The notes beneath the pieces are model-generated. The model worked only from the letters and a program-made list of their open reading frames with translations. It searched no databases and was not told where the DNA came from. From NCBI GenBank assembly GCA_045539425.1, contig JAZQFH010000011.1, positions 33,245 through 97,244 of the forward strand: DNA of 64,000 nucleotides. Reading direction: 5' to 3'. The translations under genes and the position numbers were made by a program. Shown here piece by piece: positions 41,788 to 51,017 of this stretch (positions within the stretch are counted from its first letter, which is position 1; each line of letters starts with the position of its first letter). This DNA is from RUG14871 sp045539425 (GTDB taxonomy: Bacteria > Bacillota_I > Bacilli_A > Erysipelotrichales > Erysipelotrichaceae).

Positions 41788-42566
41788 AATGCGTTCTCCT
41801 CTTTGAGGTATTTCACCAGTTTTTCTTCCATCTTCGGAGTCCACCATAAAAGATATCCCGCTTTGGACGGATGGATTCCGTTGACCATATAGCGTGCATA
41901 GTCTTTTTCAGAGACGGCATTCATCTCTTCATCATTCCATAAATCAATGATGCCGATTCCCCACTTTTTCTGAACCTGATATAAGAGATCGATCATCGCC
42001 TCATATTCGGCGCTTGGATACTTTGTTCCGGTATAGAACAATACCGGACAGTTCCAGGTTTCCTTCACGTAGGCAATGATGTACTCGATGGCACCCGCCA
42101 CCGTTTTGGTATCGAAGGATTCCTTCGCAAAGCTCTCATTCACCCGCCCCAGCGGTTTCTTCAGCGAGGCGTCATTGGTGGAAAGCTGACAGATGAAAGC
42201 GTCTGCCGGGAAGTTCTTGTCAATAAAGCGCAGGCGCTCCACATACGACTTTCTCCCCATCACATTCTCTTCCACCAGTGTGGTTCCGCTCACAGCCTCC
42301 TTATACGCCACGATACCGTCGCGCTTCACCATATAGTCGACAAACGATTCTCCGCCGGCGGCAGAGCCGTACGTCACGGAACTGCCCAGAAAGATGATCC
42401 GTTTATTCTTTAAGGAAGCCGCAGGAAGTTCCTCCACTTTCTTCGCTTTATAGCGGGGAAGGTTTCCCGTGGACAGTTTTCCCGTCTGCTTCAGATAGAC
42501 ATACGCCGTGGGCAGAATGATCGCGCCCGCGACAGCAGCAAGTGCAATTTTACTCTTCTTTTTCAT
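41784..42566 (-). CDS. SGNH/GDSL hydrolase, membrane anchored
   Basis: A 260-aa esterase of the SGNH family. An N-terminal membrane helix (about 8-24) is followed by GSSVTYG with catalytic Ser63, SGTTL, LSTND (Asn131) and NGIHPSKAGY with the catalytic His. SGNH enzymes remove acyl groups from carbohydrates or lipids. The gene is translationally coupled (ATGA) to the GH3 enzyme, so it probably deacetylates the same polysaccharide outside the cell, though GH3 itself appears cytoplasmic. Confidence 0.87.
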   Translation of the reverse strand: MKKKSKIALAAVAGAIILPTAYVYLKQTGKLSTGNLPRYKAKKVEELPAASLKNKRIIFLGSSVTYGSAAGGESFVDYMVKRDGIVAYKEAVSGTTLVEENVMGRKSYVERLRFIDKNFPADAFICQLSTNDASLKKPLGRVNESFAKESFDTKTVAGAIEYIIAYVKETWNCPVLFYTGTKYPSAEYEAMIDLLYQVQKKWGIGIIDLWNDEEMNAVSEKDYARYMVNGIHPSKAGYLLWWTPKMEEKLVKYLKEENAL

Positions 42567-42657
42567 ATATTGTTCACCCGGATCAGCATAGTGATCCCAC
42601 TCTATTTCTATTGTACGTTTTTTTATTTCCGAAGGGTATCACTTCTTACTTCATCCG

Positions 42658-42687
42658 GAAAAAATCCGCCGAATCATACGGCGGATA
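42658..42687 (-). terminator. Terminator of the GH43 gene
   Basis: ATCCGCCG-TATGATT-CGGCGGAT followed by T5 on the minus strand, directly after the stop at 42692. Confidence 0.88.
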
Positions 42688-42691
42688 CATC

Positions 42692-44431
42692 TTATTTTGT
42701 AATGTAGTAGACTTCCTCTGCTTCCGTAACACCGTTCTCATTGAAGGAGTCAATGGCAATGTAGTACGGCTGATAGGCATTCAGGGTGGTCAATAGGATT
42801 TCCGTTTCCTCATAGACCATGAAGCTGGAATACAGTTTGTCTTTGGCGATGCCGAAGCGGATGTTGTAACCGAAAGCCCCTTTTGCCTTGGAGAAGCGGA
42901 TATGGCAGTCCATGCCGTTGCCTTCTCTGGCTACCAGGATGTTGCGTACCTTGTCCGGTTTTTCTCCCTTTCCCACGCCGAAGACGCGGAAGCCGGAGAG
43001 GGCGAAGACTTCGTGATACGGCAGCTCGATGACTCTGACGCGCAGATAACGCACCTCATATTCCTCATTTAAAATCAGATACGGATGCGAGCGGTCATCA
43101 TCCCGCGCTGAAGCATCATGGATCATAAACCAGTGTTCCTTATCCACGCTTCCTTCCAGCACAAAGCGGGTCTTCAGCTCCTTGTTCGAGTCGATATAGC
43201 GCTTGTTGGTCATGATATTGGAGCGCTCCAGCGTCTTATCCGTAAATTCCGGAACGCTTTCCTCCGCAAAGTTCAGCTGTACGGAGTGCGGACGGTAAAC
43301 ATCCCCGAGATCCAGTAAATACCAGGCTTTTTCTTCTTCCGCTGCCCACCAGGTACGGATGTTTTCATCCAGTGCCATCTCGACCGGGTGTCCTTCCTTG
43401 GAAGAGGAAGCTTCGGCTTGTTTTTTATAGCTGAGCAAAAAGTACTGCGGTTTAAGGTCTCTGGCATCAAACTTCCCTTCCGGCAATACGACCGGGTAAT
43501 CCGCAAAGTTCTGATTGCAGTAAAGATAGCCGTCTTCATCCAGTCCTGCAGGGAAGATACCGACGCGGCGCTCAAAGTTCTGGTTTACAGAGATGCGCAT
43601 CGTTGCCGCATGGAAAATGTTCCCATCTTTATCCTCAATGGTGGATCCGTGTCCCGCACCCGTGATAAAGCCGCTTGTACGCAGCGAGAACGGCGTATTC
43701 GGCATGAACGTGAACGGACCCAGCGGTTTATCGGAAACGTAGTAACCGTCGCCATACGTGGCCATTTCCGTTCCCGGTGCCGCATACTGCAGATAGTATT
43801 TCCCGTTCCACTTGTTCATATAGGCCCCTTCCATGTAGGGCCTTCCGGAGCGATTGAGAAACATCATGACATATTTCATGAACCCTTTGGAATTGGATTT
43901 CGGTTTGCCCGGGTAGAAGTAACGTTCCCAGCCGTGAATGGATTTATCCTGATCAATCAGAGCCACCTTTTCGCCGATTGGCAGCATCGTCTCTCTGTCC
44001 ATCTCCACGCCCCATATGGGCTCCGTGTTCCCGCAGCCCCAATAGAAGTAAACTCTGCCGTCTTCATCCTCAAAAATGTCCGGATCCCAGAAGGCAAACG
44101 GTTCACTCACCTTTTCAAAGTCGTCACTGAGCGGATCCCTGCTTCTCCAGATGGTGCTCGCTTCACTCCGCGTGGAGGCACAGAAGTAGAGATAGTCCCC
44201 GATCTGACGGACGTCCGGTGCATAGCGGTACATATCCAGCGAGCGGTTTTCATGCCACTTCCAGTAAATCATATCCTCCGAATAGAAGAATCCGGCAGAC
44301 ATGGAGGCGAAAAGATAATAAGTGCCTTTGAAAAGCACCATTGTCGGGTCAGCCGCTTCCCTGTGAGCGCTGCCGCCGTAGTGCTGGAATTTGTATTCCA
44401 GATCGATCGGATTGCAGTATTCTTTTTTCAT
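42692..44431 (-). CDS. GH43 family glycosidase with C-terminal carbohydrate-binding and Fn3-like parts
   Basis: A 579-aa enzyme with a five-bladed propeller. Catalytic residues by position are D28 (EAADPTMV), D116 or D118 (FWDPDIF) and E201 (YMEGAYM). After residue 330 a discoidin-like segment (GHPVEMALDENIRTWWAA ... SVQLNFAEES) is seen, and a fibronectin III-like end (YNIRFGIA ... AYQPYYIAI). GH43 covers beta-xylosidases, arabinofuranosidases and galactosidases; the subfamily is unclear. No signal peptide. GGGAG 8 nt upstream supports the ATG at 44431 over 44446. Single gene with its own terminator. Confidence 0.87.
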   Translation of the reverse strand: MKKEYCNPIDLEYKFQHYGGSAHREAADPTMVLFKGTYYLFASMSAGFFYSEDMIYWKWHENRSLDMYRYAPDVRQIGDYLYFCASTRSEASTIWRSRDPLSDDFEKVSEPFAFWDPDIFEDEDGRVYFYWGCGNTEPIWGVEMDRETMLPIGEKVALIDQDKSIHGWERYFYPGKPKSNSKGFMKYVMMFLNRSGRPYMEGAYMNKWNGKYYLQYAAPGTEMATYGDGYYVSDKPLGPFTFMPNTPFSLRTSGFITGAGHGSTIEDKDGNIFHAATMRISVNQNFERRVGIFPAGLDEDGYLYCNQNFADYPVVLPEGKFDARDLKPQYFLLSYKKQAEASSSKEGHPVEMALDENIRTWWAAEEEKAWYLLDLGDVYRPHSVQLNFAEESVPEFTDKTLERSNIMTNKRYIDSNKELKTRFVLEGSVDKEHWFMIHDASARDDDRSHPYLILNEEYEVRYLRVRVIELPYHEVFALSGFRVFGVGKGEKPDKVRNILVAREGNGMDCHIRFSKAKGAFGYNIRFGIAKDKLYSSFMVYEETEILLTTLNAYQPYYIAIDSFNENGVTEAEEVYYITK

Positions 44432-44594
44432 ATCGGTTACTCCCATGAATCATGAAACTCTGTGTATCTGACAGAGTGAATCATCTTATCATTTACAGTT
44501 TATTTGTTTTCTGCCGTTTTTTCTATCTGATTTTCCTGATTCGTGCGTTTTTCCTATTAATACGCTCCTCATTATCTGTATTCCGGCATGAAAG

Positions 44595-44615
44595 GAAAAG
44601 CTGTCCGATAGACAG
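44595..44615 (-). terminator. Terminator of the ybaK gene
   Basis: AGCTGTC-TATCG-GACAGCT with a T4-CC run on the minus strand, just after the stop at 44622. Confidence 0.7.
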
Positions 44616-44621
44616 CTCATA

Positions 44622-45089
44622 CTATTCCGTTAAGTCACAGCTAGTGACTCTGACGACTTTATTCAGATCCGCAAGGCTCACTTCCACCTGATATCCGATC
44701 TTTCCGGCAGAAAAGAAGATGGTTTCAAAGTCTTCCGCACTGCTGTCGATAAAGGTCGGAAACATCTTTTTCATGCCGATCGGAGAGCAGCCTCCGTGGA
44801 CATATCCCGTTAAGGGTAAGAGTTCCTTCTGCGGAATCATCTCAATGGATTTCTCCTTTGCGGCTTTGGCAGCCTTTTTGAGGTCCAGAGTCCTTTCTCC
44901 CGGCAACATGAAGACGTAATAGTGTCTGCTTTTGCCGACGGTAACAAGCGTCTTAAACGTACGGGATGCTTCCGTGCCGAGCTTTGCGGCAACTTCCACG
45001 GCCGACATGACTTCCGTGCTGCCGATGCAGTATTCTTTGTGCGGTATCTTGCGCTGATCCAGGATCCGCATCACATTGGTTTTTTCCAC
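44622..45089 (-). CDS. ybaK: Cys-tRNA(Pro)/Cys-tRNA(Cys) deacylase
   Basis: A 155-aa YbaK/EbsC protein that hydrolyses misacylated Cys-tRNA-Pro in trans. The family core is present: SAVEVAAKLG, FKTLVTVG, the lysine in DLKKAAKAAKEK, and GYVHGGCSPIGMKK with the substrate-binding Gly-Gly-Cys-Ser-Pro. Length is normal. It starts 3 nt after the glycosyltransferase gene and is cotranscribed with it. Confidence 0.93.
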   Translation of the reverse strand: MEKTNVMRILDQRKIPHKEYCIGSTEVMSAVEVAAKLGTEASRTFKTLVTVGKSRHYYVFMLPGERTLDLKKAAKAAKEKSIEMIPQKELLPLTGYVHGGCSPIGMKKMFPTFIDSSAEDFETIFFSAGKIGYQVEVSLADLNKVVRVTSCDLTE

Positions 45090-45092
45090 TTG

Positions 45093-45998
45093 CTATTCCT
45101 CTTCTTCCGCCTCGATATAGACCGGACGACGTAAGACTTCCGTATACGTCTTGGCCAGATACTCCGCCACAACACCCAGACAGACAAGCTGCACGCCGGC
45201 AATCATCACAATGGCGTCAAGCAGCGTAGAACCCGAGTGCGTAAAGAGATGCACGAGCCAGAAGATAAAGCCGATGGCAAATAAGAGTACCCCGCAGATC
45301 AGCGGCAGTAAGAGCGGTACCGTGCTGAAGGCAACGATGCCGTCAATCGCATATTTAAACAGTTTCCAGAAGCTCCACTTGGTCACTCCGGCTACACGTT
45401 CAATATTTTCATAGGAAAGCCATTTGGTCTTGAAGCCGACCCAGCCGAAGATGCCCTTGGAGAAGCGGTTGTATTCGCTCATCGACAGAATGGCGTCCAC
45501 CATGACCCGCTTCATTAAGCGGTAATCCCTCGCCCCTGAGACGATATCCGCATCCGAGATGGCATTGATGATCTCGTAGAAGCGTCTGGCAAAGAACGAG
45601 CGTACCTTCGGCTCCCCTTCCCTTGTGCTTCTGCGGGTAGCCACGGAATCATAGTCCTCTTCCTTGAGTGTTTTGTACATTTCCGGAAGCAGGGACGGCG
45701 GATCCTGCAGATCCACATCCATAATCGCTACAAAGTCCCCCGTGCTCTTGGATAAACCCGCATACATGCCGGCTTCCTTGCCGAAGTTGCGGCTGAAGGA
45801 AACATAGCGGACCCGTTTGTCTTTCCGATGCAGATCTCTTAGGATCGGTAACGTTTTATCTTTGGAGCCGTCATCAATGAAGATGAATTCAAATTCCTGC
45901 TCCTTCATCTCTTCAGCCACCTGAATGATGGCATCATAAAAGTAAGGAATCGATTCCTCTTCGTTATAACATGGGACAATAATTGAGATCTTATCCAT
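45093..45998 (-). CDS. Family 2 polyprenyl-phosphate glycosyltransferase
   Basis: A 301-aa DPM1/GtrB-like membrane glycosyltransferase that loads a sugar onto a polyprenyl phosphate. The GT2 domain has IIVPCYNEEE (start), DDGSKD, the DVDLQDPP metal motif and later RDYRLMKR. Two membrane helices lie at the C-terminus (about 230-280), as in bactoprenol glucosyl or mannosyl transferases. The sugar is unknown; products are used for teichoic acid or protein glycosylation. Confidence 0.9.
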   Translation of the reverse strand: MDKISIIVPCYNEEESIPYFYDAIIQVAEEMKEQEFEFIFIDDGSKDKTLPILRDLHRKDKRVRYVSFSRNFGKEAGMYAGLSKSTGDFVAIMDVDLQDPPSLLPEMYKTLKEEDYDSVATRRSTREGEPKVRSFFARRFYEIINAISDADIVSGARDYRLMKRVMVDAILSMSEYNRFSKGIFGWVGFKTKWLSYENIERVAGVTKWSFWKLFKYAIDGIVAFSTVPLLLPLICGVLLFAIGFIFWLVHLFTHSGSTLLDAIVMIAGVQLVCLGVVAEYLAKTYTEVLRRPVYIEAEEEE

Positions 45999-46093
45999 GA
46001 CGGTTCACCCTCTGACTTTGACTTTATTATATCATAGAACGCAAAAGCGGGCGGCATGTTTCCAAAGAGGCAGTATCCGAAAGGAAAAAGCCG

Positions 46094-46121
46094 CAAAAAA
46101 AGCGGAATTTCTTCCGCTTAT
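46094..46121 (-). terminator. Terminator of ftsZ
   Basis: AAGCGGAA-GAAA-TTCCGCTT followed by T6 on the minus strand. Confidence 0.88.
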
Positions 46122-46126
46122 GATTC

Positions 46127-47233
46127 TTAGAAACGGTTACGGATGAAGACCGGAATATCCGTATCATCCTGGATGTCTTCCGTACCGACATTGGTTGTCT
46201 GGCGCGGGAAGGATTCCTGATAGGAAGGAATGTCATTAACCGGGTTGTACTGCTTTGTCGCCTGTACCTGCGGTTTTTCTTCCGTGATGTCAAAGCCTGT
46301 GGCAATGACCGTGACGATGATGCTTTCGCCGATCTTTTCGTTGATGGCAACACCGAAGACGACATCGATATCGCTTCCGGCTGCTTCACGGATGTAGTCG
46401 ACTGCATCGCTCGCATCGTAAGCCGTGATGCCGGCGCCGCCCGTGACGTTGACGATGGCGTATTTCGCACCGCGGATGTTGGCTTCCAGTAACGGGGACT
46501 TGATGGCCTTTTCGGCAGCTTCCTGGGCTTTCTTTTCACCCTGTGCCATACCGATACCGATCAAAGCCGTACCCTGACCCTGCATGACTGTCTTGACATC
46601 GGCGAAGTCGAGGTTGATCATAGCCGGAACCGCAATCAGGTCCGTGATCGTCTGAACGCCCTGACGGAGGACGTTATCGGCTTCTTTTAAGGCATCCGCA
46701 AACGGGATTCTGCCGATGACTTCCAGAAGTTTGTTGTTGCTGACGATGATCAGAGAGTCAACGTATTTCTTTAATTCATCCAGTCCGTTTTCCGCCTGAG
46801 TGGAACGTCTCGGTCCTTCAAATTTGAATGGCTTGGTGACAACACCGACCGTTAAGGCACCGCTTTCCTTGGCAATCTTCGCAAAGAGCGGAGCTGCACC
46901 GGTACCGGTACCGCCGCCTAAACCAGCTGTAAGGAAGACCATGTCCGCACCCTGGATGGCCTGTTTGATTTCTTCTTCGGCTTCCTGAGCTGCCTTGAAT
47001 CCGATTTCCGGATTGGCACCTGCGCCTAAGCCTTTTGTTGTCTCACGGCCTAAGATGATCTTGTTCTTGACCGGAGAGGTGTTCAGCACCTGTAAGTCTG
47101 TATTGGCAACATAGAATTCAACACCCTGAACTCCATCTTCGACCATTCTGTTGACTGCATTGTTCCCTGCACCACCGATACCAAATACTTTGATTTTAGC
47201 AACCTGGGCATAACGTAGTTCATTCTGACTCAT
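46127..47233 (-). CDS. ftsZ: Cell division protein FtsZ
   Basis: Tubulin-like GTPase of 368 aa that builds the Z ring. The tubulin signature GGGTGTGAAP is at about residues 108-117, the N-terminal GIGGAGNNAVNRM at about 17-29, and the T7 loop NLDFADVK near 210. The linker is short and the C-terminal peptide ends in DDTDIPVFIRNRF, the usual conserved tail that binds FtsA and SepF. It follows ftsA by 20 nt in the usual ftsA-ftsZ order. No other dcw genes are adjacent. Confidence 0.97.
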   Translation of the reverse strand: MSQNELRYAQVAKIKVFGIGGAGNNAVNRMVEDGVQGVEFYVANTDLQVLNTSPVKNKIILGRETTKGLGAGANPEIGFKAAQEAEEEIKQAIQGADMVFLTAGLGGGTGTGAAPLFAKIAKESGALTVGVVTKPFKFEGPRRSTQAENGLDELKKYVDSLIIVSNNKLLEVIGRIPFADALKEADNVLRQGVQTITDLIAVPAMINLDFADVKTVMQGQGTALIGIGMAQGEKKAQEAAEKAIKSPLLEANIRGAKYAIVNVTGGAGITAYDASDAVDYIREAAGSDIDVVFGVAINEKIGESIIVTVIATGFDITEEKPQVQATKQYNPVNDIPSYQESFPRQTTNVGTEDIQDDTDIPVFIRNRF

Positions 47234-47253
47234 AACAATTCTCCTTCACCTTG

Positions 47254-48504
47254 TTAGTTTTTCGCAAATATTCTCTTGAAACGATTGGATAATGTATCTT
47301 CCTCGTTTGTCTTCTTCACCTGTGGTTTTTCCTTCTCCACATCCTTGAGGTAGTCCGCATGATCAATGCTGTAGAACAGCTGATTGGCGTAACCTCTCTG
47401 ATCGTAGTAGGCATACACGCTTCCGACAAGCGGTGCCAAGGCACCGTCGCGGATACCGAGCGTTTCCGGTGTGTAGACCTGCGTATCGATTCCGAAGACG
47501 CGGCTGAAGTATTCGTTGATCTTGTGGATCTCGCTGCCTTCCCCGCTGATCACGCAGATGATCTTCTCGCTGCTTAGGATATCCTTGGAGATTTCCTTCA
47601 GCTTGCCAACCATCCTTGCTAAAAGCGGCATCGTCTTTTCGGCGATTTCGCGTGTGGAGATGGTATGCGGTACTCCCGCCACCGTCCAGTAATAGATCGG
47701 CGTGTCGCTCAGCTTATCGGCATCGATTTCCAGATCGTATAACAATAAGCGGTTGCACACATCCATCGGCAGATCGTAGGCATCCTTTAGAGCCTGGATC
47801 ATCTCGCCGTATCCGCCTTCCACAACCGTGGAATTGATCAGCTTTCCGTTGGCCAGTAAACTCAGTGTCGTATTCTGACGCTCCAGTTTCAAAAGCAGCA
47901 CGTACTTTCCGACTGCCTGGCCGAATAATGCCGTTTCGCTTGCCAGCGCATAGGAATCCAGGCAGATATCAATGACCCGGTACCCTGCCTTTTCCACTAA
48001 GCCGACATACTGATAGATCATTTCCTTATCAGCCGTCAGAACTTCAACTTCGACACCCAGCGTATCGCTCTTCTCTTCAATCGGCAGCCGCTTGGACGGA
48101 TAGCCGTTGACGATGTAGCGCATCGGAACGAGCTGAACGATCTCGCTGTCGGCCGGAATATCCACAAAGCGCGCTGTCTTTAAGGCGTTCTGGATATCGG
48201 CTTTCTCGATGATCCCGGTGTTCGTATTCACCATGATCCTCTTGGAATGGCGTCCCATATGGTAGGACGGTACCAGAAGGATGACTCTGCGGATCTCTGC
48301 TCCCAGCATTTTGGAAGCGTTGCTGACTGCTTTCTGTATACTTAAAATAACAGCATCTTCATTCACCACTGTCGTGTTGGAGACGCCGCTGGTTTCGACT
48401 CTTTCAACTTTCAGAACATTTAACTTAAAATTATGGAACTCACAGACGATTAACCGGATCTCATGATCGGCAATCTCCAAAGCCGCAAATATTTCCTTAT
48501 TCAC
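47254..48504 (-). CDS. ftsA: Divergent FtsA-like cell division protein
   Basis: A 416-aa actin-like protein directly before ftsZ. It follows FtsA in outline (the 1C-like region, then IIA/IIB) and ends in an amphipathic helix (SNRFKRIFAKN) expected to bind membrane. But the nucleotide motifs are gone: phosphate loop 1 (usual DIGT) reads EIADHEI (10-16), loop 2 (usual DIGxGTT) reads KLERQNTT (206-213), and the adenosine motif is SGEGSEI (320-326). It therefore probably tethers FtsZ without binding ATP in the normal way. Identification rests on context and partial similarity. Confidence 0.85.
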   Translation of the reverse strand: MNKEIFAALEIADHEIRLIVCEFHNFKLNVLKVERVETSGVSNTTVVNEDAVILSIQKAVSNASKMLGAEIRRVILLVPSYHMGRHSKRIMVNTNTGIIEKADIQNALKTARFVDIPADSEIVQLVPMRYIVNGYPSKRLPIEEKSDTLGVEVEVLTADKEMIYQYVGLVEKAGYRVIDICLDSYALASETALFGQAVGKYVLLLKLERQNTTLSLLANGKLINSTVVEGGYGEMIQALKDAYDLPMDVCNRLLLYDLEIDADKLSDTPIYYWTVAGVPHTISTREIAEKTMPLLARMVGKLKEISKDILSSEKIICVISGEGSEIHKINEYFSRVFGIDTQVYTPETLGIRDGALAPLVGSVYAYYDQRGYANQLFYSIDHADYLKDVEKEKPQVKKTNEEDTLSNRFKRIFAKN

Positions 48505-48552
48505 AAAAGCTCCTCCATACTAATATATATAATATCACACTGTGATGGATTT

Positions 48553-49014
48553 TTATATTACCATTTCACTCTTTTCGGGAGTTTCTTCCTCGTCGCTAAA
48601 GTGCCCGCAAGTGTCATAATTGGGACAGTTATTGACGCAGGATCTGCGGGCGATACGGCGCAGTTCGCGCGGCACGAAAACATCGATTTCCTCGTTGTCA
48701 TAGCCGACTAAGAAGTTGTGGTCATCGATGATGATCGGGCGTCTGAGCACGCTCGGATTCTGCTGAATGAAACGGATGAGGTCGCTCATGCGCATGGAAT
48801 CGACATCGATATTGCCTTCCTTGATGATCTTGGAGCGCTTGCTGATGATGTCATCCGTCCCGTTGGCGGAGCGTACCAGAAGCTCCTTGATCTCATTCTC
48901 CTTTAAGATCGAGGTAAAAATATTCTTTTCCTCGTACTGTAATTCACGCTCTTTGAGCCACTGCTTTACCTTCCGGCAGGATGCACAGCCGGGTGATGTG
49001 TACACTACTATCAT
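48553..49014 (-). CDS. spx: Spx-family thiol-stress regulator with cysteine-rich tail
   Basis: A 153-aa ArsC-like transcription factor that binds RNA polymerase alpha. The redox switch CASC is at 10-13 and the key arginine lies in SVLRRPIIID (91-92). Typical Spx has about 131 residues; here a tail after residue 120 carries C126, C130, C136 and H138 (CVNNCPNYDTCGH), spaced like a metal site. GGAGG lies 7 nt before the ATG at 49014 but 1 nt before the ATG at 49020, so the former is chosen. Confidence 0.88.
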   Translation of the reverse strand: MIVVYTSPGCASCRKVKQWLKERELQYEEKNIFTSILKENEIKELLVRSANGTDDIISKRSKIIKEGNIDVDSMRMSDLIRFIQQNPSVLRRPIIIDDHNFLVGYDNEEIDVFVPRELRRIARRSCVNNCPNYDTCGHFSDEEETPEKSEMVI

Positions 49015-49164
49015 ATTCATACCTCCATCATTTAATTATAAACGAACCGGGGCAAATTATGATATGTTTTTTCAAAAGAAGATGAATATTTTCATGAAAA
49101 AGATTCACCGTTTTCCGCCCTTCATTTTCCTCTCTCCATTGTAATGCGCCCAAAAGTGTGCTTT

Positions 49165-49372
49165 AATTAAAAAAACGGAGAACGGAATAAAGTACGACTT
49201 AGCCGGAAAACAGAGAAGCAGTGGCTGCTGAAAACTGCTCAGAGGCTTTGATGCGGAAAGTGGGTTCCGGGAGTTGAATCGTAGCGCCGGCGTTAACGGC
49301 AAGAGAGGTCGAAAGACAATTTAGGTGGCACCGCGGAAATATTACGTCCTAATGGGTGCTTTTTTATTGTTT
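49165..49372 (+). ncRNA. T-box leader of trpS
   Basis: The conserved T-box AGGTGGCACCGCGG is at 49323-49336. Stem I is seen upstream, with the apical-region pattern GTGGCTGCTGAAAACTGC at 49221-49238. A UGG codon at 49261-49263 in a GGAAAG-UGG-GTTCC context is the probable specifier for tRNA-Trp. A G-U-rich terminator hairpin with T6 ends near 49365. Confidence 0.88.
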
Positions 49373-49390
49373 CAGAGGAGTCAGAGAATT

Positions 49391-50377
49391 ATGAAAAGAA
49401 TGTTAAGTGGAATCAAACCGACAGGACAATTGCATCTGGGAAACTACATCGGGGCACTGCGCAATTTCGTCAAATACCAGGACGATTATGAAATGTATGC
49501 CTTTATCGCCAATCTGCACTGCATCACCATCTATCAGGATCCGCAGACGCTGAAAAAGAACCTCAGAGACTGTGCGGCGCTGTATCTGGCATGCGGGCTG
49601 GATCCGAACAAGGCCATCATCTTCCAGCAGAGTGATGTGCGTGCCGTGGCCCAGTTAGGCTGGATCATGGAATGCAACTCCTATCTCGGAGAGCTCAACC
49701 GCCAGACGCAGTACAAGGATAAGGTTGCCAAAGGCGAAACAGGACTTACGGTCGGCTTATACGCCTATCCTACGCTGATGGCCAGTGACATTCTGATTTA
49801 CAGCTCGGACTATGTTCCGGTCGGCGAAGACCAGAAGCAGCACGTCGAACTCGCAAGGGACATCGCTCTGCGCTTCAATCACCGCTATGGCGAAACGTTT
49901 GTCGTACCGGAGCCGTTAATTGCCGAAGTCGGTGCCCGTATCATGGACTTGCAGGATCCGACACGCAAGATGAGCAAGAGCGACAACTCCGACAAGGGCT
50001 GCATTTATCTCTTGGATGATCCGAAGCGTGCCCGCAAGAAAGTCATGAGCGCCGTCACGGATAACGTCGGCATCGTTCAGTATGACAGAGAGAACCAGCC
50101 GGGCGTGGCCAATCTGTTACAGATCCTCTCCTCTTTGACCAATGAGCCGATCGACTCCATCGTCAAACGCATGGAAGGCAAAGGATACGGCGACTTCAAG
50201 AGAGAAGTTGCGGATGCCGTGGAAGCGGAACTCACCAGGATCCAGACGGAATACCACCGCATTCTGGACGAAGGCATTCTGGAGAATGTCTTACGCGAAG
50301 GTGCCGAAAAAGCCAACCGCACGGCGGAAAAGATGCTGCACAAGGTTCAGAAGAAGATCGGTGTCGAAATCTTCTAA
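49391..50377 (+). CDS. trpS: Tryptophanyl-tRNA synthetase
   Basis: A 328-aa class I synthetase that charges tRNA-Trp. The HIGH-like motif is HLGN in TGQLHLGNYIG (about 12-22), and KMSKS is intact in RKMSKSDNSD (about 194-203). Length is normal for the bacterial form. GAGGAG lies about 10 nt before the ATG at 49391; a longer frame upstream overlaps the T-box and is not used. Regulation is by the T-box. Confidence 0.97.
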   Translation: MKRMLSGIKPTGQLHLGNYIGALRNFVKYQDDYEMYAFIANLHCITIYQDPQTLKKNLRDCAALYLACGLDPNKAIIFQQSDVRAVAQLGWIMECNSYLGELNRQTQYKDKVAKGETGLTVGLYAYPTLMASDILIYSSDYVPVGEDQKQHVELARDIALRFNHRYGETFVVPEPLIAEVGARIMDLQDPTRKMSKSDNSDKGCIYLLDDPKRARKKVMSAVTDNVGIVQYDRENQPGVANLLQILSSLTNEPIDSIVKRMEGKGYGDFKREVADAVEAELTRIQTEYHRILDEGILENVLREGAEKANRTAEKMLHKVQKKIGVEIF

Positions 50378-50398
50378 AACATATCAATTCAGACATAA

Positions 50399-50438
50399 TA
50401 AAACAGCCATGTACATATTTCTGTACGTGGCTGTTTTT
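50399..50438. terminator. Terminator after trpS, usable in both directions
   Basis: AACAGCCATGTACA pairs with TGTACGTGGCTGTT over a short loop, with T5 on the plus strand; it also lies between trpS and the convergent membrane-protein gene. Confidence 0.85.
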
Positions 50439-50456
50439 GGTATTCCAGTGATTTTC

Positions 50457-51017
50457 CTACTCTTCCCCTGCTTCGTGATTCATCAAGAGCTGATAGGTCA
50501 GAATAAAGATGGCAAATAAGAGCAGTGCGATATGGATCAGGGATCCCCACTCATACACCCATCCGCCAATTCTCACACAGGTGAGCGCTTCTTCCGCACT
50601 GAAGGCATTGATGGCCGCAAAGCCGTAGTAGGCAACGGCGATATGGATCGCGCCGGTAAAAATGCAGCCTCCTAAGAGGATGGCTTTGAGATACGGGAAT
50701 CTCTCCGGCAGCTTACTGAAAAACATCACGATTAATATCAGTAAGAGTGCCGTACGCACAAGCCCGAAGGAGTAGTAGTACGTCCAGAAAAGCGGATACT
50801 CATCGAGATAACAGATAGCCAGATTTCCGAAAAACGTGTAATAGAGCGGATCGTAGTCCAGAATATTGTAGACGTCATTTGCCGTCTGGACGTGATGCAG
50901 GAAGCGTCCCACCTGGCAGTTGTTCACAAGCCAGCTGATATGGATGATTCCCATCGCCACGCACAGCCAGTAGATCCGCTTGGCATAGCTGTTAAACAAA
51001 CGGTCGATCTTAGACAT
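50457..51017 (-). CDS. Multi-pass membrane protein, function unknown
   Basis: A 186-aa protein with about four hydrophobic helices (about 17-34, 83-102, 111-130, 155-175) and a Tyr-rich stretch (LFWTYYYSFGL) between the first two. No recognised family. It overlaps trmL by 8 nt, so translation is coupled, and is the last gene of the rdgB-DUF1461-trmL unit. Confidence 0.6.
   Translation of the reverse strand: MSKIDRLFNSYAKRIYWLCVAMGIIHISWLVNNCQVGRFLHHVQTANDVYNILDYDPLYYTFFGNLAICYLDEYPLFWTYYYSFGLVRTALLLILIVMFFSKLPERFPYLKAILLGGCIFTGAIHIAVAYYGFAAINAFSAEEALTCVRIGGWVYEWGSLIHIALLLFAIFILTYQLLMNHEAGEE

Noticed and set aside
43388..44455. 355-aa plus-strand frame opposite GH43
   Set aside because: Antisense to a clear enzyme; composition (Arg, Phe, Val-rich) is that of a shadow frame.
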